Origin: Perognathus longimembris pacificus
Taxonomy: Eukaryota; Chordata; Mammalia; Rodentia; Heteromyidae
Length of the DNA: 64,000 nt
NCBI RefSeq assembly: GCF_023159225.1
Contig: NC_063166.1
Span: 45,625,149 to 45,689,148, forward strand
Direction of reading: 5' to 3'
Under the pieces are notes generated by a model, which was not told where the DNA came from, ran no database searches, and saw only the letters and a program-made list of their open reading frames with translations. Below, in pieces: positions 1 through 13,317 of the stretch. A program made the translations under genes and the position numbers. Within the stretch, counting starts at the first letter, position 1. Every line of letters begins with the position of its first letter.

Positions 1-90
1 TCTTTCTTTCTTTCCTTCCTTCCTTCCTTCCTTCCTTCCTTCCTTCCTTCCTTCCTTCCTTCCTTCCTTCCTTCCTTCTTTCTTTCTTTT
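1..90. repeat. (CTTT/CCTT)n pyrimidine microsatellite
   Basis: An almost pure run of TTTC and TTCC tetranucleotides, cut by the window start. It directly precedes an L1 3' end. It is a simple repeat with no coding content. Confidence 0.95.
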
Positions 91-119
91 TTCCTTTGGT
101 TCATGTCCTATTGTAAGTT

Positions 120-395
120 TTGATTTCTGTACCCTTTGTCTTGTATATAAGTGTATCTTATTCGGGAATGGAAAGGGGAATCACAGAAATGGTGGGACAA
201 GCAATGAACCAATTCAGTAGTGATACTTACTAGACAATCTGTTGGAAATGAACTTTGAAAATTTGGGGGGGGTGGGAGGCTGGAAAGGGAAAAAAGTGAG
301 AGAAAATGAGGGAGGGAGAAACACTGTTCTAAAAGAAATGTACTCATCACCTGACTTACATAATAGTAACCCCTCTGTACATCACCTCTATTATA
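120..395 (+). mobile_element. 5'-truncated L1, 3' UTR only
   Basis: It matches the 3' UTR of other L1 copies in this window in order: GTGATACTTACTAGACAAT, GTTGGAAATGAACT, a G-rich purine tract (262-330), AAATGTACTCA, then GTAACCCCTCTGTACATCACCT. No ORF2 sequence is present. The usual AATAAA and poly(A) are replaced by the TA repeat that follows. Confidence 0.8.
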
Positions 396-440
396 TATAT
401 ATATATATATATATACATATATATGTATATATATATGCCT
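393..440. repeat. (TA)n microsatellite at an L1 tail
   Basis: Alternating TA with a few ACATATATG interruptions sits where the L1 poly(A) tail should be, so it may have grown from the tail. Confidence 0.9.
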
Positions 441-442
441 AG

Positions 443-3400
443 ATTGGTCTCACCAGCTTCACACTAACAAAAGGATGACTTTAAAAAAAAAAACAAAAAA
501 CAATTGGCTACCCAGAAGATAATGTACAAGTAACTCTTCAATGAATAACAAGCTGCCACAAAGCTTTAGCATCACACAACAATAAACATGATTTCAAAGT
601 TCACCTCACTCATCTAGCCTTTCATGATTCTGGATAGATTCACACATCTTCAGCTATCTAGAGATAGAGGCTGGGTTTGCTTAGCTAGACCATCTGCTCA
701 TGCATCTCCACTCTCTCCCTTTGTCCAATAGGCAAGCCCAGGCGTGTTTCTGTCATGATGATTCTATATACTCTACTTTTTGCCTCATTTTAGGCCCTCA
801 TATGCTACTATATAACCATTAAGACAATATAAGCAATTATACTTCAGTAGGCACAGATGGTGTTTGTTTCATTTGAAAACCCAAATCCTTATTGGTCCTA
901 CTTTTAAGGTCCATTTCCCAGGAAACATTACATGCACAGAACAATAAAGAGCTGCAAATGACATTATTAATATCTAAAGACTCATTAAATTCTACTCAGT
1001 GTTAAAATGTTCCTAACCCTCTGGAGAGTTCCGAATATAAATGTTCATGTAACCTATCTCCAAACTGCAGTATTTTAACAAGAGAAAGATTCAGATTTTG
1101 GTCAGCAACTGTTATTTAACAGTTGCTTTTGGAGTGCTGTTGGTCTGTCCTCATTTCCTTTGGGTAGTTGAATTTGTAAACTGCAGAAAGAAGTCTTGGG
1201 TATAACATTATTTCTCTTCAGGCTCAGACCAGCTTCCCTCCTTCATTTTCAGGGGATAGTTGTTATGTATGTTTCTGTCTTAAACTCCAGTGAAAATGTC
1301 ACAAAGTCTTCTGGAATCCATCAATGAAAGATTTGGTCAATGGGCATGAGAGTTTGTTGTGTTTAATCTAGTTTAGGGCATCTTTTGACCTGGGTAGATT
1401 TGAAGGAAGTATTTTTCTGAAGATTAGGTGATAAGCAGATTCAGACATACATTTCAGTCTCAGGCTGACTCCGGTTATGGTGAGCGAAGACGGCATATTA
1501 TAGACGAATGTGATTAGAGTAGCACTGAGGAAGCCGTCTGGGGCTTTAGGAAAGTTGAATAGTAGAATCATGTGCCCAAATTTGGATGTAAAACATTGTA
1601 ATGGGAAGTAGGACCAGGGTAGGTGCTAAGGCTTAGTTGGATATCTTGAAATCCTGGGAAATTATAGTGGGAATCTGGCTCAAAAAGAAGGAAAAACGTA
1701 TTTCCCAAACCTAGAATTCAGGTTGAAAGTTAGATTAATCATATCATTACACTGACGTTGGCTGCTTTTGTGCTGAGTTTGAACTTCTTTGGCCTCAACC
1801 TATCTCATTTCACAGTGAAGAGAAATAGCTTTGCAATATTGGACTTTATCTCTCTCATCCAGCTCCACCTCTGCTAGAAAAATATTTAGCACCATCAACT
1901 TTCAGTTCTGAGACAAAAGGGAAAAATGATCTGAGACTTGTATGCATCTGACACAGTCTAAGAATGAAACAGAAAGTTGAGATTCAAACATAATTCAGTT
2001 AAAAAAAATTAACAGAGATAAGCTTGGGGACATCAGTGATGCTTAAAATTCCAATATGTACAAACATTAAAAACTGTCAGTTTTCAGACATTGTAAAGAG
2101 CCAAAGAGAAGCAAGGAAGCTTACTTTGGAGGATCCATAGTTGACACTAGTACTTAAATGTACATGTTTCCTACTAGAGCTGAAGCATTGACCCACAGAG
2201 AAAACAGATAAGCTGCTTCATTCTCTGAGCCAAACACATGCTGCTGTACATCAAGTCAAATTCTGCACAGTACAGGGAATCTAGAGGTGTAAGAAGTCAG
2301 ATATGGAGACATAGCACCTGCTAGAAAAGATGGGAAATGTCTACAGGTAAAGTCATTGAGGGATAATATAAACCCTGTGACATGTCCAAGTCTATGGTAA
2401 ACATGTCCTATTAATTCTGATGTTTTTCCTTCAAATGAAGGTCCTGCCAATAGTCTACAGTGTCATGATCTGGAATCAGGTTTCTATGATGGTGGAAATG
2501 TCCAAAGATACACTACCCACAATGGTCTTCCCTAGCCATATGTAGTTTATTGCATGCTTTCAATGTGACAAGAGTGATAAGGGAATGAAATTTTACATTT
2601 CACATTTAATTTTATCTCCAACAGCCACATTTGGTTGGGGTCTATCACAGTGCACAGAGGAGGTCTAGAAAGTTCTTTTGATATGCGCAGTGTCAGTGCG
2701 TCTATGCTCAGAGTCATTTCCTACTTCCACTTAAGTAGGAAATATTACTCTGACTGCTCAAGACATCTAATTCAGTTGACTGATTCTCACTGGTTGACAA
2801 GAGTCAAAGTAAATCTACCAACCAATGTAAATCAAGGTCACAGAAGAGAAGAACTAGTCGATTTAACTAAGCAAAATGGGAGCCACTAGAAGCTGGTGAT
2901 GTAGGATGCAATGCTAGTATTCTAGATATAATGTGCAAGATAATGGAAGGAAAAGGAAGCCTGAATGCATTTAATTTAAAATACAAATGAAATGGAAGGG
3001 GAAATAGGTTTAGATCCATAAACATTAAGAGTGAGGGTGGGAAGAATAAGATGGAATTGTGTAAGCAAGTTCAATTTATTTGAAGCAGGAAATAAAGAAA
3101 TGATGTCCTAAAGTGGACGGATTAATGAAGAGTATAAACAGAAGTAGTCACAAAACCATCTATGAGTAAAGAGGTTAAAACTGTTGTCTTTGTGGAACAA
3201 GGCAGTGAGCAAGGAAAAATGGATTAGACGGAAAGGGAGCTAATACTTTGCTCAATTTTATTATTTTGGTCATGTCAGTGCTTTTCATTTTTTTCAATAA
3301 ATAAAAGCAATTTATATGCACTCCATGAGTCTGAAATTAAGGAAGAAAATAAGCTTATCAGAAATAATATTTAAATGGAAGGATGCTCAGAAATAACACT

Positions 3401-4580
3401 TAAGGAACAATTTAGCCCATCAGTGCTTTCCCCATGTATTTTTATAGGCATACAAAAATATTTACCCATAGAATCATTTGTATTTGTCTAACATATAAAG
3501 CCAGTAATTTTGTCTAGCAATCTCAGCCTCTTGTTGTATTGAGTTAGATCTCCAAAATAATTATCCAGCTCAATCAACATAGGACAAATCAGGCTGAATA
3601 TTATACAAATTCAAACACTGCCTATAACACACTCTAGTAAAAGAACACAAACATTAATGCAGATCTGGTACCGCTTCTTGGAACACTCGGGGGCATAATG
3701 TCCATGTACACTGTCCATGCTGCCTATTTTTCACATGCTGAGATGAGTTGATAGAGTCAAATATGTACTTGTTTGTAAGAGTTACAAGAAACAGGGTTTG
3801 CTACCTAGGCAATTAAAAAGCAGTATTTGAGCTAGGTGTTGAACATCATAAACATAGCGAGGGCTGTGATTATGGGTCAACTTTCTCCAAAGCTATAGTA
3901 CAGATCCTGATGAACCAGCCTCAGTGTCTAACAAGTCAATGGATTATGGACTGGCAAATCGAGATGGCTCATGGACTGGCAAAAGCCAAAGGAAAGACTG
4001 GGCCTTAGCCAACTAGTGCACATGCATAAAGCAATCAGTCATATCAGTTAATTTCTGCTCTGGAAGAGCTCATTCTCTGAGATGTCATCTAAATAGACAT
4101 GTAGAGCAAATGGGTTTGTTGTATCTAATCCTATGGGGAATAACCACCTCACCTTCTCACCAAGAGCAGGTAGGATTGTAGTATGATGTCAGATTTATCC
4201 TTATATATTACTTTCACTTACTTACTAGCTTCTTTACTTGCAAGTCTCATTCCTTAAAACTATTTCTTGCTCTTGAATAACTCATAAAGTCAGAGGTTCT
4301 GATAAGAATCCTTATGTTCAAAATGGTTATCAGGAAGCTGGAAACATTTGAATATGTGGGAGCTAGGGGATGAGGGGTAGATGAATTACAAAGGAAATTG
4401 GGGACAACTACAATCAGAATACCTAACATATACATGTGATAAAAAAATATGAAATGAGTTGGAGTAAGAGGCAGATAGGATGGGAAGAATAATAGAAGAA
4501 ATAACTCCGATCAAGAATTGATGGACACATAAATACCACATGTTCAATTGTGACCATCTTGTACATTTGAGTTCAGAAAA
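443..4580. other. AT-rich sequence, nothing recognised
   Basis: About 4.1 kb with only short chance open frames on both strands. I see no clear SINE, L1 or LTR match and no exon-like block. A short near-tandem repeat, ATGGACTGGCAAA, occurs near 3947 and 3973. Very old repeats may be present below what I can see by eye. Confidence 0.5.
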
Positions 4581-4581
4581 T

Positions 4582-4636
4582 ATTATATAATATATAATAT
4601 ATACAATATATAACATATTATATATATATATATATC
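4582..4636. repeat. AT-rich (TATA)n tract
   Basis: Imperfect TATAATATA followed by alternating TA. It is simple sequence and probably unstable in length. Confidence 0.9.
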
Positions 4637-4756
4637 TGTAAGAAAGGTTGCAGGAAATTTCTAACCAGAGTCTCCATGGAAAATTAATTATATGTTTACC
4701 AGACATGAACTGTGAAAGAAGTCTAGCTTATAGGTTGCTGTTGGAGACAAAAATAT

Positions 4757-4970
4757 TTATCTTTATGCTGGGAATGTGGCTTAGTGGTAGAATGCTTGCC
4801 TATCATGCATGTAGTTCTGGGCTTGATTTCTCAGCACCACCTAAACAGAAAAAGCTGGAAGTGGTGCTGTGGCTCAAAAGGTAGAGTGCTAACCTTGAGC
4901 AAAAAGAAGCCAGGGATAGTGCTCAGGCCTTGAGTCCAAGCCACAGGACTGGCAAAAAAAATTATCTTTA
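4757..4970 (+). mobile_element. IDL-Geo SINE with TSD
   Basis: The left ID-like monomer starts at GCTGGGAATGTGGC (about 4767) with a degenerate A box (GTGGCTTAGTGG). The right Geo monomer contains GCTGTGGCTCAAAAGG and GAGCAAAAAGAAGCCAGGG. An A-rich tail ends at 4961. The TSD TTATCTTTA is at 4757-4765 and 4962-4970. The divergent B box and short TSD suggest a moderately old copy. Confidence 0.9.
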
Positions 4971-5092
4971 ACATTTCATCCTGCAGGTTTCCTGTCTCAT
5001 TAAAGAACTATTAAGGACATTCGCCAGCTAGACATTTGCATGGGTCCTTAACACTAAATGCTTTGCCAAACATTTCCCAAGAAAGCCAAGCT

Positions 5093-5292
5093 TTGCTGTT
5101 TCAGGCTTGTAGTCATGGTTACTCAGGAGGCTGAGACCTAGAGGATGGAGATTTGAAGCTAGACTAGGCAGAAAAGTCCCTGTTTCCAATCACCAGAAAA
5201 CCATCCTTAAAGTTTAGCTCCAATGGTAAAGTACCAGCTGATAAAGCAAGCCTAGCAGGTAAGAGGCTCTCAACTTCAAGTCCCAGTTGTAG
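5093..5292 (+). mobile_element. B1-like/Geo SINE, diverged
   Basis: A B1/Alu-like left part (TACTCAGGAGGCTGAGA, then GCAGAAAAGTCCC) runs into a decayed Geo right half (TCCAATGGTAAAGTACCAGC, CCCAGTTGTAGAC). It is strongly diverged. Confidence 0.75.
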
Positions 5293-5387
5293 ACAGACAA
5301 ATCAAAACCAAACCAAAACCAACCAATAACAGCACCAAAAAAAGAAGTAAACTATAAGTTAACCTTACATTGCTGATGGGTAGGCTG

Positions 5388-5720
5388 CCATAATAAAATA
5401 CTACAGACTAGATGTTAAATAGCAGAAATTTGTTTCTCACATCTTGGAGACTTGAAAGTACTAACGCAAGTTTCTGGTAAGGATTTTATCTTAGTTTGTA
5501 GATGACCCTTTCTCTCTTGTATCCTTACATGCTCTCTCCTAAGTACATGTACACTGAAGGAGAGAAGGGTATCTTTCTTATCATTATACAGCCTCCAAGA
5601 CAATCATGAAAGCCTCATCTTCAAGATCTAATCAAATCTTATTACCTTTATGATTCTAGAAAGGCAAACTCCATCAGACCCTGTATCCATTATAATCCTC
5701 TGGTTCAGAGTTCTGCCATC
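5388..5720 (-). mobile_element. MLT1-type MaLR solo LTR relic
   Basis: CTGCCATAATAAAATACTACAG, then CAGAAATTTGTTTCTCACA and CTTGGAGACTTGAAAGT follow the reverse complement of an MLT1-type LTR 3' end. It is an old, non-coding endogenous-retrovirus relic with no internal genes visible. The assignment rests on motif order, not an alignment. Confidence 0.6.
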
Positions 5721-6690
5721 TAGGCCTTCTATAGGGCCACCAGTTGAGAGTTCTGCCAGATGTAGGACTACATACAAATGGGTGGAGTGGTACTGTCCTC
5801 AGTGCTCAAGGGAAGCATGCCCCTAAGGTTCTCTTATGCAACAGTCTGTCTTCCTGAAATTATAGAACAACCATCTCTCATGACCTCTATCATTTCCAGT
5901 CCCATTCTTCCTTTTTCTTGAAAAAATAAAAGCACTGTGATCTTTGATGGTGAATATCTGTATGACCTGGTCATATCGAAAGCAAGATGTTCTTCTCATT
6001 TAGTCTGTCTTTTTAGTTCAAATGGGTAATAATAATTTTTCTATCATAATCCTATTTCTATTTCTAGATTCTTCTGAGGTGACTGGGTGAATTTGTGAGT
6101 GACCATAATGCTGGTTGTGTTATCTTCAAAATAAGCTTTCCTATATTTTTGCAGCAGTGGGAAATTTTTCCTGAATTCCAAGTTCAAGTTCTTGTTTGGT
6201 TTAACAATGCTGTCTTCAATTCATTTGCTCTTTTCACATTTCATGATAAGGCATAAGGGTAAACTAATGCAATACTTTGCTTAGAAATCTCTGTGAAACA
6301 TCTACTTTAGTAATTCACAGGCATTGCATTCTACAAAACATTGTAACATATTTTGAATACAGTAAGTCTTTTAGTATTTTATAACAAAGATTACTTTTTC
6401 TCCATTTCCAAATAGAATTTTCTCATTTCTATCTTAGCCCTTACAAGAACTACAGTTGATGTTGTAATTTCTAGTATAGGCCTTAAATTTCCTCCCACCT
6501 CTAATTCACACTCACTTCCAAAGATGCTTTCACTTTTTCAGATATTTAGTAGAGTGGTGCTCCTCTTCTTGTATCAAAATTTTAATCATGCTAGAATGTT
6601 GGAACATAGTACCATTGACTTGAGGATTAAACAATGGAGATAGATTTCATCACTGTTCAAGAGGTAGAAAATCCTAGAGAATGAGCCAAT
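5721..6690. other. Nothing recognised
   Basis: AT-rich sequence without clear repeats, long reading frames or RNA-like structure visible by eye. Confidence 0.4.
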
Positions 6691-6699
6691 AAATTAGGC

Positions 6700-6905
6700 T
6701 TCTGCTTCCTGCCTAAATGATGGCCATCTCTGCTTCTCACGAGTACAAGTCAATGGACAGATTCCTCTCTCCCTCTCCCTCTTCTTATGAGGCCACTGAT
6801 CTAATTATTGAGTCCCATCCTGATGATCTTATGTAACCTGAATGAATTTTCAAAGTGTCTATCTCCAAATGGGATCACATTGGGGTTAAAGTTTTAGCAA
6901 ATTAA
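6700..6905 (-). mobile_element. MLT1-type LTR fragment
   Basis: CTTATGAGGCCACTGATC, GTCCCATCCTGATGA and TATCTCCAAATGGGATCACATTGGGGTTA follow the 5' half of an MLT1 LTR in reverse. It is fragmentary and old. Confidence 0.55.
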
Positions 6906-9112
6906 TTAGAGAGTGGAGGAGAGATACTTAGAGTGAAAAATTTGATTTAGGTTCCTGTTCATAGACCATTATTCAACCATGTGATTGGGCTAATCTTATC
7001 AATCTTGATTGGTTTTCCCCCAAACTTTCTTAGTGTGTGTTTAATTTTGTATTACAAAGGGTGTGTAGTTTGTAAACTTTTCCACACAATGTAAATTATG
7101 AGTGTAATCATATTTGGTCCCTTTCTAGAATAACAGCCACTTCAGAACCCAGTATGTACATTGTTTTCTTTCACTTCAATTACATCTGTTGCCACCTTGG
7201 TTCACTAAAGTTGCTAATTGGACCAAAACTCAAGATTGTTGGACAGGTGTGTGGTACTGCTGATGGGAAGGCCTCTAAGTCTGGAGTGATGATGGGTGCA
7301 GCCAGCCCCAGGGTTCATAATGAACAAACTCTCTGTTGAATATTGCTCTCGTTTATGTTCTTTGCTGTTTTGAGCATTTAGAGGTTGGGTTGACCCAGAA
7401 ACAAAGCAATCTGACAGGCTAATTTCTTTTATGCCACCACAGGTGTGTTCTAAGTTGAAGCTGGAGAAAATTCAACAGTAAATTGTTCCTGTAACTGTTG
7501 AAAGACTGTGACGTATATCTTCAAAATTAGGTAAGGGAAGCTTCCATCTGGCTTGTACTTTAACATTCAAATTCAAAGCTCAAACCATAGAGCTTTGAAT
7601 AGATCATATATTTCTCTATAAATTATCCCCACCAGAGGAGATAGATTCTTTAATCATTCAGGAAGGAAGGAAGTAGATGAGAGGGAGGGAGGAAAAGATG
7701 GGTATAGCAGTTGATAGCAATTTAAGAAATATATCTATATTTGAATTTTAATAATGCAGAAAACATGGAAACCTTTCTCTTCCTTTTACTGCTAAATATG
7801 CATGTCATGTCTATTATGACTCAAAACAGTTATTGTCCACTGGGTATGAATACTTCCTCCATGTCTTCTTTTCAGTGAAGTTGTAGCATTCTATATATGG
7901 ATTTGATAGAGGCCTTGTGGAGAATCATTCAAGCACAGGATAACTTGGAATTAAAAAAATCTGTTTATTTCAGTGCCCTTCATTTAGTTCTGGTATACTC
8001 AAATTACTTAATCTCTCAGGGACTTAGAATTCACATTTTATAGACTACTAGATTTGATCAAATATAAAATAAGACTTCAGATTCCACTAGAAATTTCTGT
8101 TCCATTTTATGTTTTACTGTTTGTGAAGTGTGATATAGATGAGAAAAATCATATAATTTATTATCCAAGCTAGCTCACTTTTAAGATCCTCTAAAGTTAC
8201 AATGAAATAATGCTTTGGAGGATGATCAGCCTTTTCAGTGTTTGAAAGACCCAAAAGGTGATCAGACATAATATAAGTGGTCTTGTGGAATGTGGAAATA
8301 AAATCTCACTGGTAGTAGAGAACACATTGTTTACCTGTGTGTTAGCACATCTGCCCCTCGGGCCTGATAGATTTAGAAACTCAGCCTTGTTCTTCAAGGG
8401 GCTCATTTGCTAAGAGTAACCCTTCATTCCTCCCTTACTTTCACCCTCCAAGGGAGTTGAGAGACTCCCTTTAGGGTACCCAAGGCACCTCTGTAGCACT
8501 TTATCACAGCTGTCAGGCATGATCTTACAATGATAATTTCCTTACCTCTTTCCTCCACAATATCATAAAGAGTGTTTGGTGCTTTTGTCTGTTCTGCTCT
8601 GACACACAAACCATGAGCTGTTATTATAGAGAAATAAATTTAGCACTCATTTAAGTGTAGCTTTGCACTTGGGGGATCTAGGAATGAGTCCTTTCTTAAA
8701 TGTTGAGATGCCCCTTTTGCCACACTCTGATGGGCTGAGTGCTTGACAAGAGTTAGATCTCGGAGAGGCCTGGCATACCACACAATTGCATGGAGAGAAG
8801 CACCTGAGTGAGGTGGCAGAAAGAGCAAGGGGAAAAATGTAGGCAAACTTTTAATGAAATTTGAAATTCTTCAGCAGGCTCTGAAGATGGGAAGCTATTG
8901 GTAGTTAACTGATACCTGCCATTGGGATAGTTAAAGCAAGTGCATGGGCACCCTAGGAGGACCCAACATGAAAGTCAGACTGAGTATGGGCTCTTGTAGG
9001 TCAGTTCTTCAGTGACTGTTGGAATTGACAAGGTCTGGGAAAAGCAGTCTTTGAGTGTCGCCATATGCCTAAATGTTACAGCATAGGCGTAAAAAGATAT
9101 GCACAATTCAGG
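6906..9112. other. Nothing recognised
   Basis: About 2.2 kb with only short open frames on either strand (largest about 69 codons). No coding pattern or interspersed repeat is evident to me. The right end is the insertion site of the full-length L1. Confidence 0.4.
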
Positions 9113-9127
9113 CAGACCTGAGATTTA
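9113..9127. repeat. Left TSD of the full-length L1
   Basis: CAGACCTGAGATTTA, repeated exactly at 16275-16289. This fixes the left (L1 3') border of the insertion. Confidence 0.95.
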
Positions 9128-9582
9128 TTTATTTATTTATTTATTAATTAAACAATTTTTTGACAAGGTGTTGTGCAAAAGGGGTATAGTTACATAGTAG
9201 GGCAGTGTGTACATTTCTTGTGATATCTTACACCCTGTTTTTCTTTCCCTTCCCTAGGTCATGTAGACATATATACTATACACAGTGTACCCAAAACATA
9301 TACAGTAGCCACGTGGCCTACGCCAAAGGAAATTCACCTAGGGCTTTAAATGTAATGTACACAATAGGGTTTGCTTATCCTTGTTTTATATGAACATACA
9401 TACATAGCTTTTGAGCTATTGTGATACACTGAGAGGTCTATTTTTGACCTTTACATGTTGTGTAGTTGTTTAGGTTTAGTTACATAATGTTGGGTCGCTG
9501 ACCCAAATCTGTGGGAAATACCATTTTACAAGTAGTTTTTGGTTTCGCAGAGCTGGTCTCTACTGTCTCCCCCTCACCCACA

Positions 9583-12500
9583 TTAACAGTCATATATCAA
9601 GATCATGCCCCTTTGTTTTCTGTGTTCTAGGATTGTCTCGCTCAGCATTATTTGTTCAAGTTCTGACCATTTCCCTGCGAATACCAATATTTCACCATTT
9701 CTAATCGCTATGTAGTATTCCATTGTGTATAGGTACCATATTTTTTGGATCCATTCATCTGTGGAGGGGCATCTGGGTTGTTTCCATATTTTGGCTATTG
9801 TGAATTGTGCAGTGATAAACATGGAAGTGCAGATGTCTTTCTGATATCTTGGGACCTGTTGTTCAGGATAGATGCCTAGGAATGGTATGGCTGGGTCATA
9901 GTGTATGTCTATGCTGAGCTTTTTGAGGAACCTCCATACTGTTCTCCAAAGTGGTTGTACTAATTTGCACTCCCTCCAACAATAGAGAAGGGTTCCTCTC
10001 TCCCTGCACCCCATCCAGCATTTGTTGTTGCCTGAGTTCAGAGTATAGGCCATTCTAACTGGAGTGAGGTGGTATCTCAGGGTTGTTTTTATTTGCATTT
10101 CCTTTACTACCAGGGATGTTGAACATTTCCTCATATGTTTCTTTGCCATTTTTATCTCTTCTCTTGTGAAGTCTCTCTTTAGCTCCTTTGCCCATTTCAT
10201 AATTGGTTTACTGGGTTTGGAGGGGCTTAGTTTGTTGAGTTCTCTCTGTAGATGACAGATATTAGGCCTTTGTCTGTTGCTGTGCTGGTAAAGATCCTTT
10301 CCCATATGGTTGGCTGTCTTTCTAGTTTGGTGGCTATGTCTTTAGCTGTGCAGAAACTTTTTATTTTGTAGTAGTCCCATTTGTCGAGTCTCTCCCCTAT
10401 CTGTTGTGCCTCCGGGACTCTATTCAGGAAGTTCCTTCCTGTGCCTATAAGTTCTGGCATCTTTCCTACTCTGTCCTTCAGTAGTTTCAAAGATTCAGGT
10501 CTGATGTTGAGGTCCTTGATCCATTTTGAGTTGATCTTGGTGCATGGTGATAGGCTAGGGTCTACTTTGAGTTTTCTGCATATGGCTGTCCAGTTTTACC
10601 AGCACCAGTAGTTAAAGAGCCTATGTTTATTCCATTGTATGTCTTTAGCTCCTTTGTCAAATATCAGCTGACTATAAGAGTGCGGTTTTATTTCTGGATC
10701 TTCACCTCTATTCCATTGGTCTTCAGGTCTGTTTTTATACCAATACCAGGCTGTTTTTGTTTTGATGGCTCTATAGTAGAGCTTGAAGTCTGGTATTGTG
10801 ATACCTCCTGCACTGCTTTTTTTTGCCTAGAATTGCTTTGGCTATTCTAGGTCTTTTGCTGTTCCATATGAATTTATGGGTTGCTTTCTCTATTTCAGTG
10901 AAGAATGTAGCTGGGATTTTGATGGGGATTGCATTGAATTTGTATAACAATTTGGGCAATATGGCCATTTTCACTTTATTGATTCTGCCTACCCATGAGC
11001 ATGGGAGGTCTTTCCATCTCTTTGTGTCTTCTTTGATTTCCCTTTTTAGATTTTTATAGTTCTCATTAAATAGGTCTGTCATGTCTTTGGTTAGGTTGAT
11101 CCCTAGGTACCTTATTCTTTTTTTAGCTACTGTAAATGGTAAATTATTTGTAAATTATTGTAAATGTAAATTATTTCCATAATTTCCTTTTCTGCTTGTA
11201 CATTGCTGGTGTACAGAAAAGCTGCTGACTTTTGTGGATTGATTTTTGTATCCTGCTACTTTGCCAAAATGGTTTATTAGGTGTAGGAGTTTGGGGACTG
11301 AGTTTTTTGGGTCCTTCAGATATAAGATCATGTCATCTGTGAATAGGGATAGTTTGATTTCTTCTTTTCCAATGTGGGTCCCTTTGATGTCCTCCTCTTG
11401 TCTTATTGCTATGGCTAGGGATTCCAGCACTATGTTGAAAAGAAGTGGGGAGAGTGGGCATACTTGTCTTGTTCCTGAGTTTAGGGGGAATGATTTTAGT
11501 TTCTCCCCATTTAATACGATATTAGCAGTTGGTCTGTTGTGTATGGCTTTTATTGTTTTGAGGAATGTTCCATCTATTCCTGTTCTCTCCAGAGCTTTTA
11601 ATAAGTATGGATGTTGTATTTTGTCAAAGGCTTTTTGGGCATCGACTGAGATAACAATATGATTCTTGATTTTATTTCTGTTGATGTGGTGAATTACACT
11701 GATTGATTTATGGATGTTGAACCATCCTTGTGTCTGTGGGGTGAAGACTACTTGGTCATGATATATAATTTTCGTCATCAGTTTCTGGATCCTGTTAGCT
11801 AATATTTTATTGAGGAGCTTTGCGTCTGTGTTCATTAGTGATATTGGTCTGTAGTTCTCTTTTTTTGTTGGGACTTTGCCTGGTTTGGGGATGAGCATGA
11901 TATTAGCTTCATAATTTTAGAGAAATGTTTGAGCAGTTTATACTTCTCTAAGAATTGATCCATTTCTCTAAAATTATTGTTTTTTAGTGAGTAGAGGTTC
12001 TGGAAATAGTTCCTTATGATTGAATGTCGTGTGTATTTGTTGTAATTTTTCCTGTGCAGTCGCTGATTTTACGTATATGAGTTTCTTCTCTTCTTTTTGT
12101 TGTAAGTCTTGCGAGGAGTCTGTCAATTTTATTTATATTCTCAAAGAACAAGCTTTTAGTCTTATTTATTTGTTGAATGGTCTTTCTATTTTCAATCAGA
12201 TTTATCTCTTCTTTAATCTTTGTGATCTCTCTCCTCCTAGTCATTTTAGATTCGATCATTTCTTGTTTCTCCAGTTGATTTAGTTTCATCGTGAGGTTAT
12301 TCACCTGCTCTGCTTCCATTCTTTTAATGTGAGTGCTGAGGGCAATGATCTTGCCCCTCAGTACTGCTTTAGCTGTATCCCATAGGTTTCTTTGTGATGT
12401 GTTTTCATTGTCGTTGCGGCTTATGAATTCGTTAATTTCATCCTTAATTTGGTCTGTGGCCCAAGTGTTAGATAACAGTGAGAGGTTTAACCTCCAAGTA

Positions 12501-13215
12501 TATGTATAGCCTCTGTGGTATCCTTTGTTATTGAGTGTTTCCTTTATTCCACTGTGGTCAGAAATAATACATGGGATGACGCCAATACGTTTGTATTTAC
12601 TGAGGTTCTTTGTGTGGGCTATGACATGGTCTATTTTGGAGTATGATCCATGGGCTGCTGAGAAGAAGGTGTATTGGGTCTCTGTAGGGTGAAAGACTGT
12701 ACAGATCTGTCAGATCCATTTGGGATATGGTGTTACTTAGGTCCTCAGCTCCCTTCGTAATCCTCTGGGTGTTGGATTTGTCTCTTGGAAAGAGTGGGGT
12801 ATTAAAGTCACCCAGTATGATTGTGTTTGGGTCTATCTTGTTCTGTAGATCTGTGAGAATTTGCTTGACATATGTAGGGCCTCTTTTGTTCAGTGAGTAT
12901 ACATTTATCACCGTGATGTCTTGATTCTGGATTTTTCCTTGTATTAAAATGTAGTGACATTCTTTGTCTTTTTGAGTTGATTTTAATGAGAAGTCCAGCT
13001 TGTCTGAGATCAGGATGGCTACTGCTGCTGATTTGGAAGGTGCGTGTTTGCTTGGAAGATCTTGCTCCATCCTTTCATTTGGAGCCTGTTTTGATCCCTT
13101 GCTGTAAGATGGGTCTCTTAAAGACAACAGATGGCAACTTTTGTTTACGGATCCACTCTGTCAGTCTGCTCCTCTTTATCGGAGAGTTTATACTGTTTAT
13201 ATTCAAAGAGATCAA
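9583..13215 (-). pseudogene. L1 ORF2 remnant (endonuclease-reverse transcriptase)
   Basis: ORF2p normally nicks target DNA and reverse-transcribes L1 RNA. Order of pieces: an endonuclease N-terminus with NINSINSPIKR (about 13206-13174); endonuclease body open at 13127-12597 with AVAILISDKLDF (residues 35-46) and GDFNT (106-110); a linker at 12319-12014; reverse transcriptase open at 11898-11155 with YRPISL (16-21), [11 protein letters not shown] (84-94) and the active-site segment (186-189); then 11082-10771, 10490-10227, and an open 240-codon C-terminus (10305-9583) with the LVQPLWRTVWRFLK region. At least five breaks lie between these pieces. Two conserved residues are also changed: the usual FADD reads FTDD, and the glycine of RQGCPLSP is valine (residue 146). 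The element is dead as an enzyme source. Confidence 0.95.
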
Positions 13216-13317
13216 GGATATGAGTGTTTTTTCCCCTTCCGTTTTTCTGTTAGGCTGTTTTTCCTCTCCTTTTTTTTTTCTTGTCTATAATGAGCTGCTC
13301 TTTCTATTGGGCTCTGG

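Noticed and set aside
5388..5720. MLT1-type blocks as remains of retroviral genes
   Set aside because: Only LTR-like sequence is seen here and at 6700, 52325, 55345 and 56585; no gag, pol or env-like coding sequence is visible.
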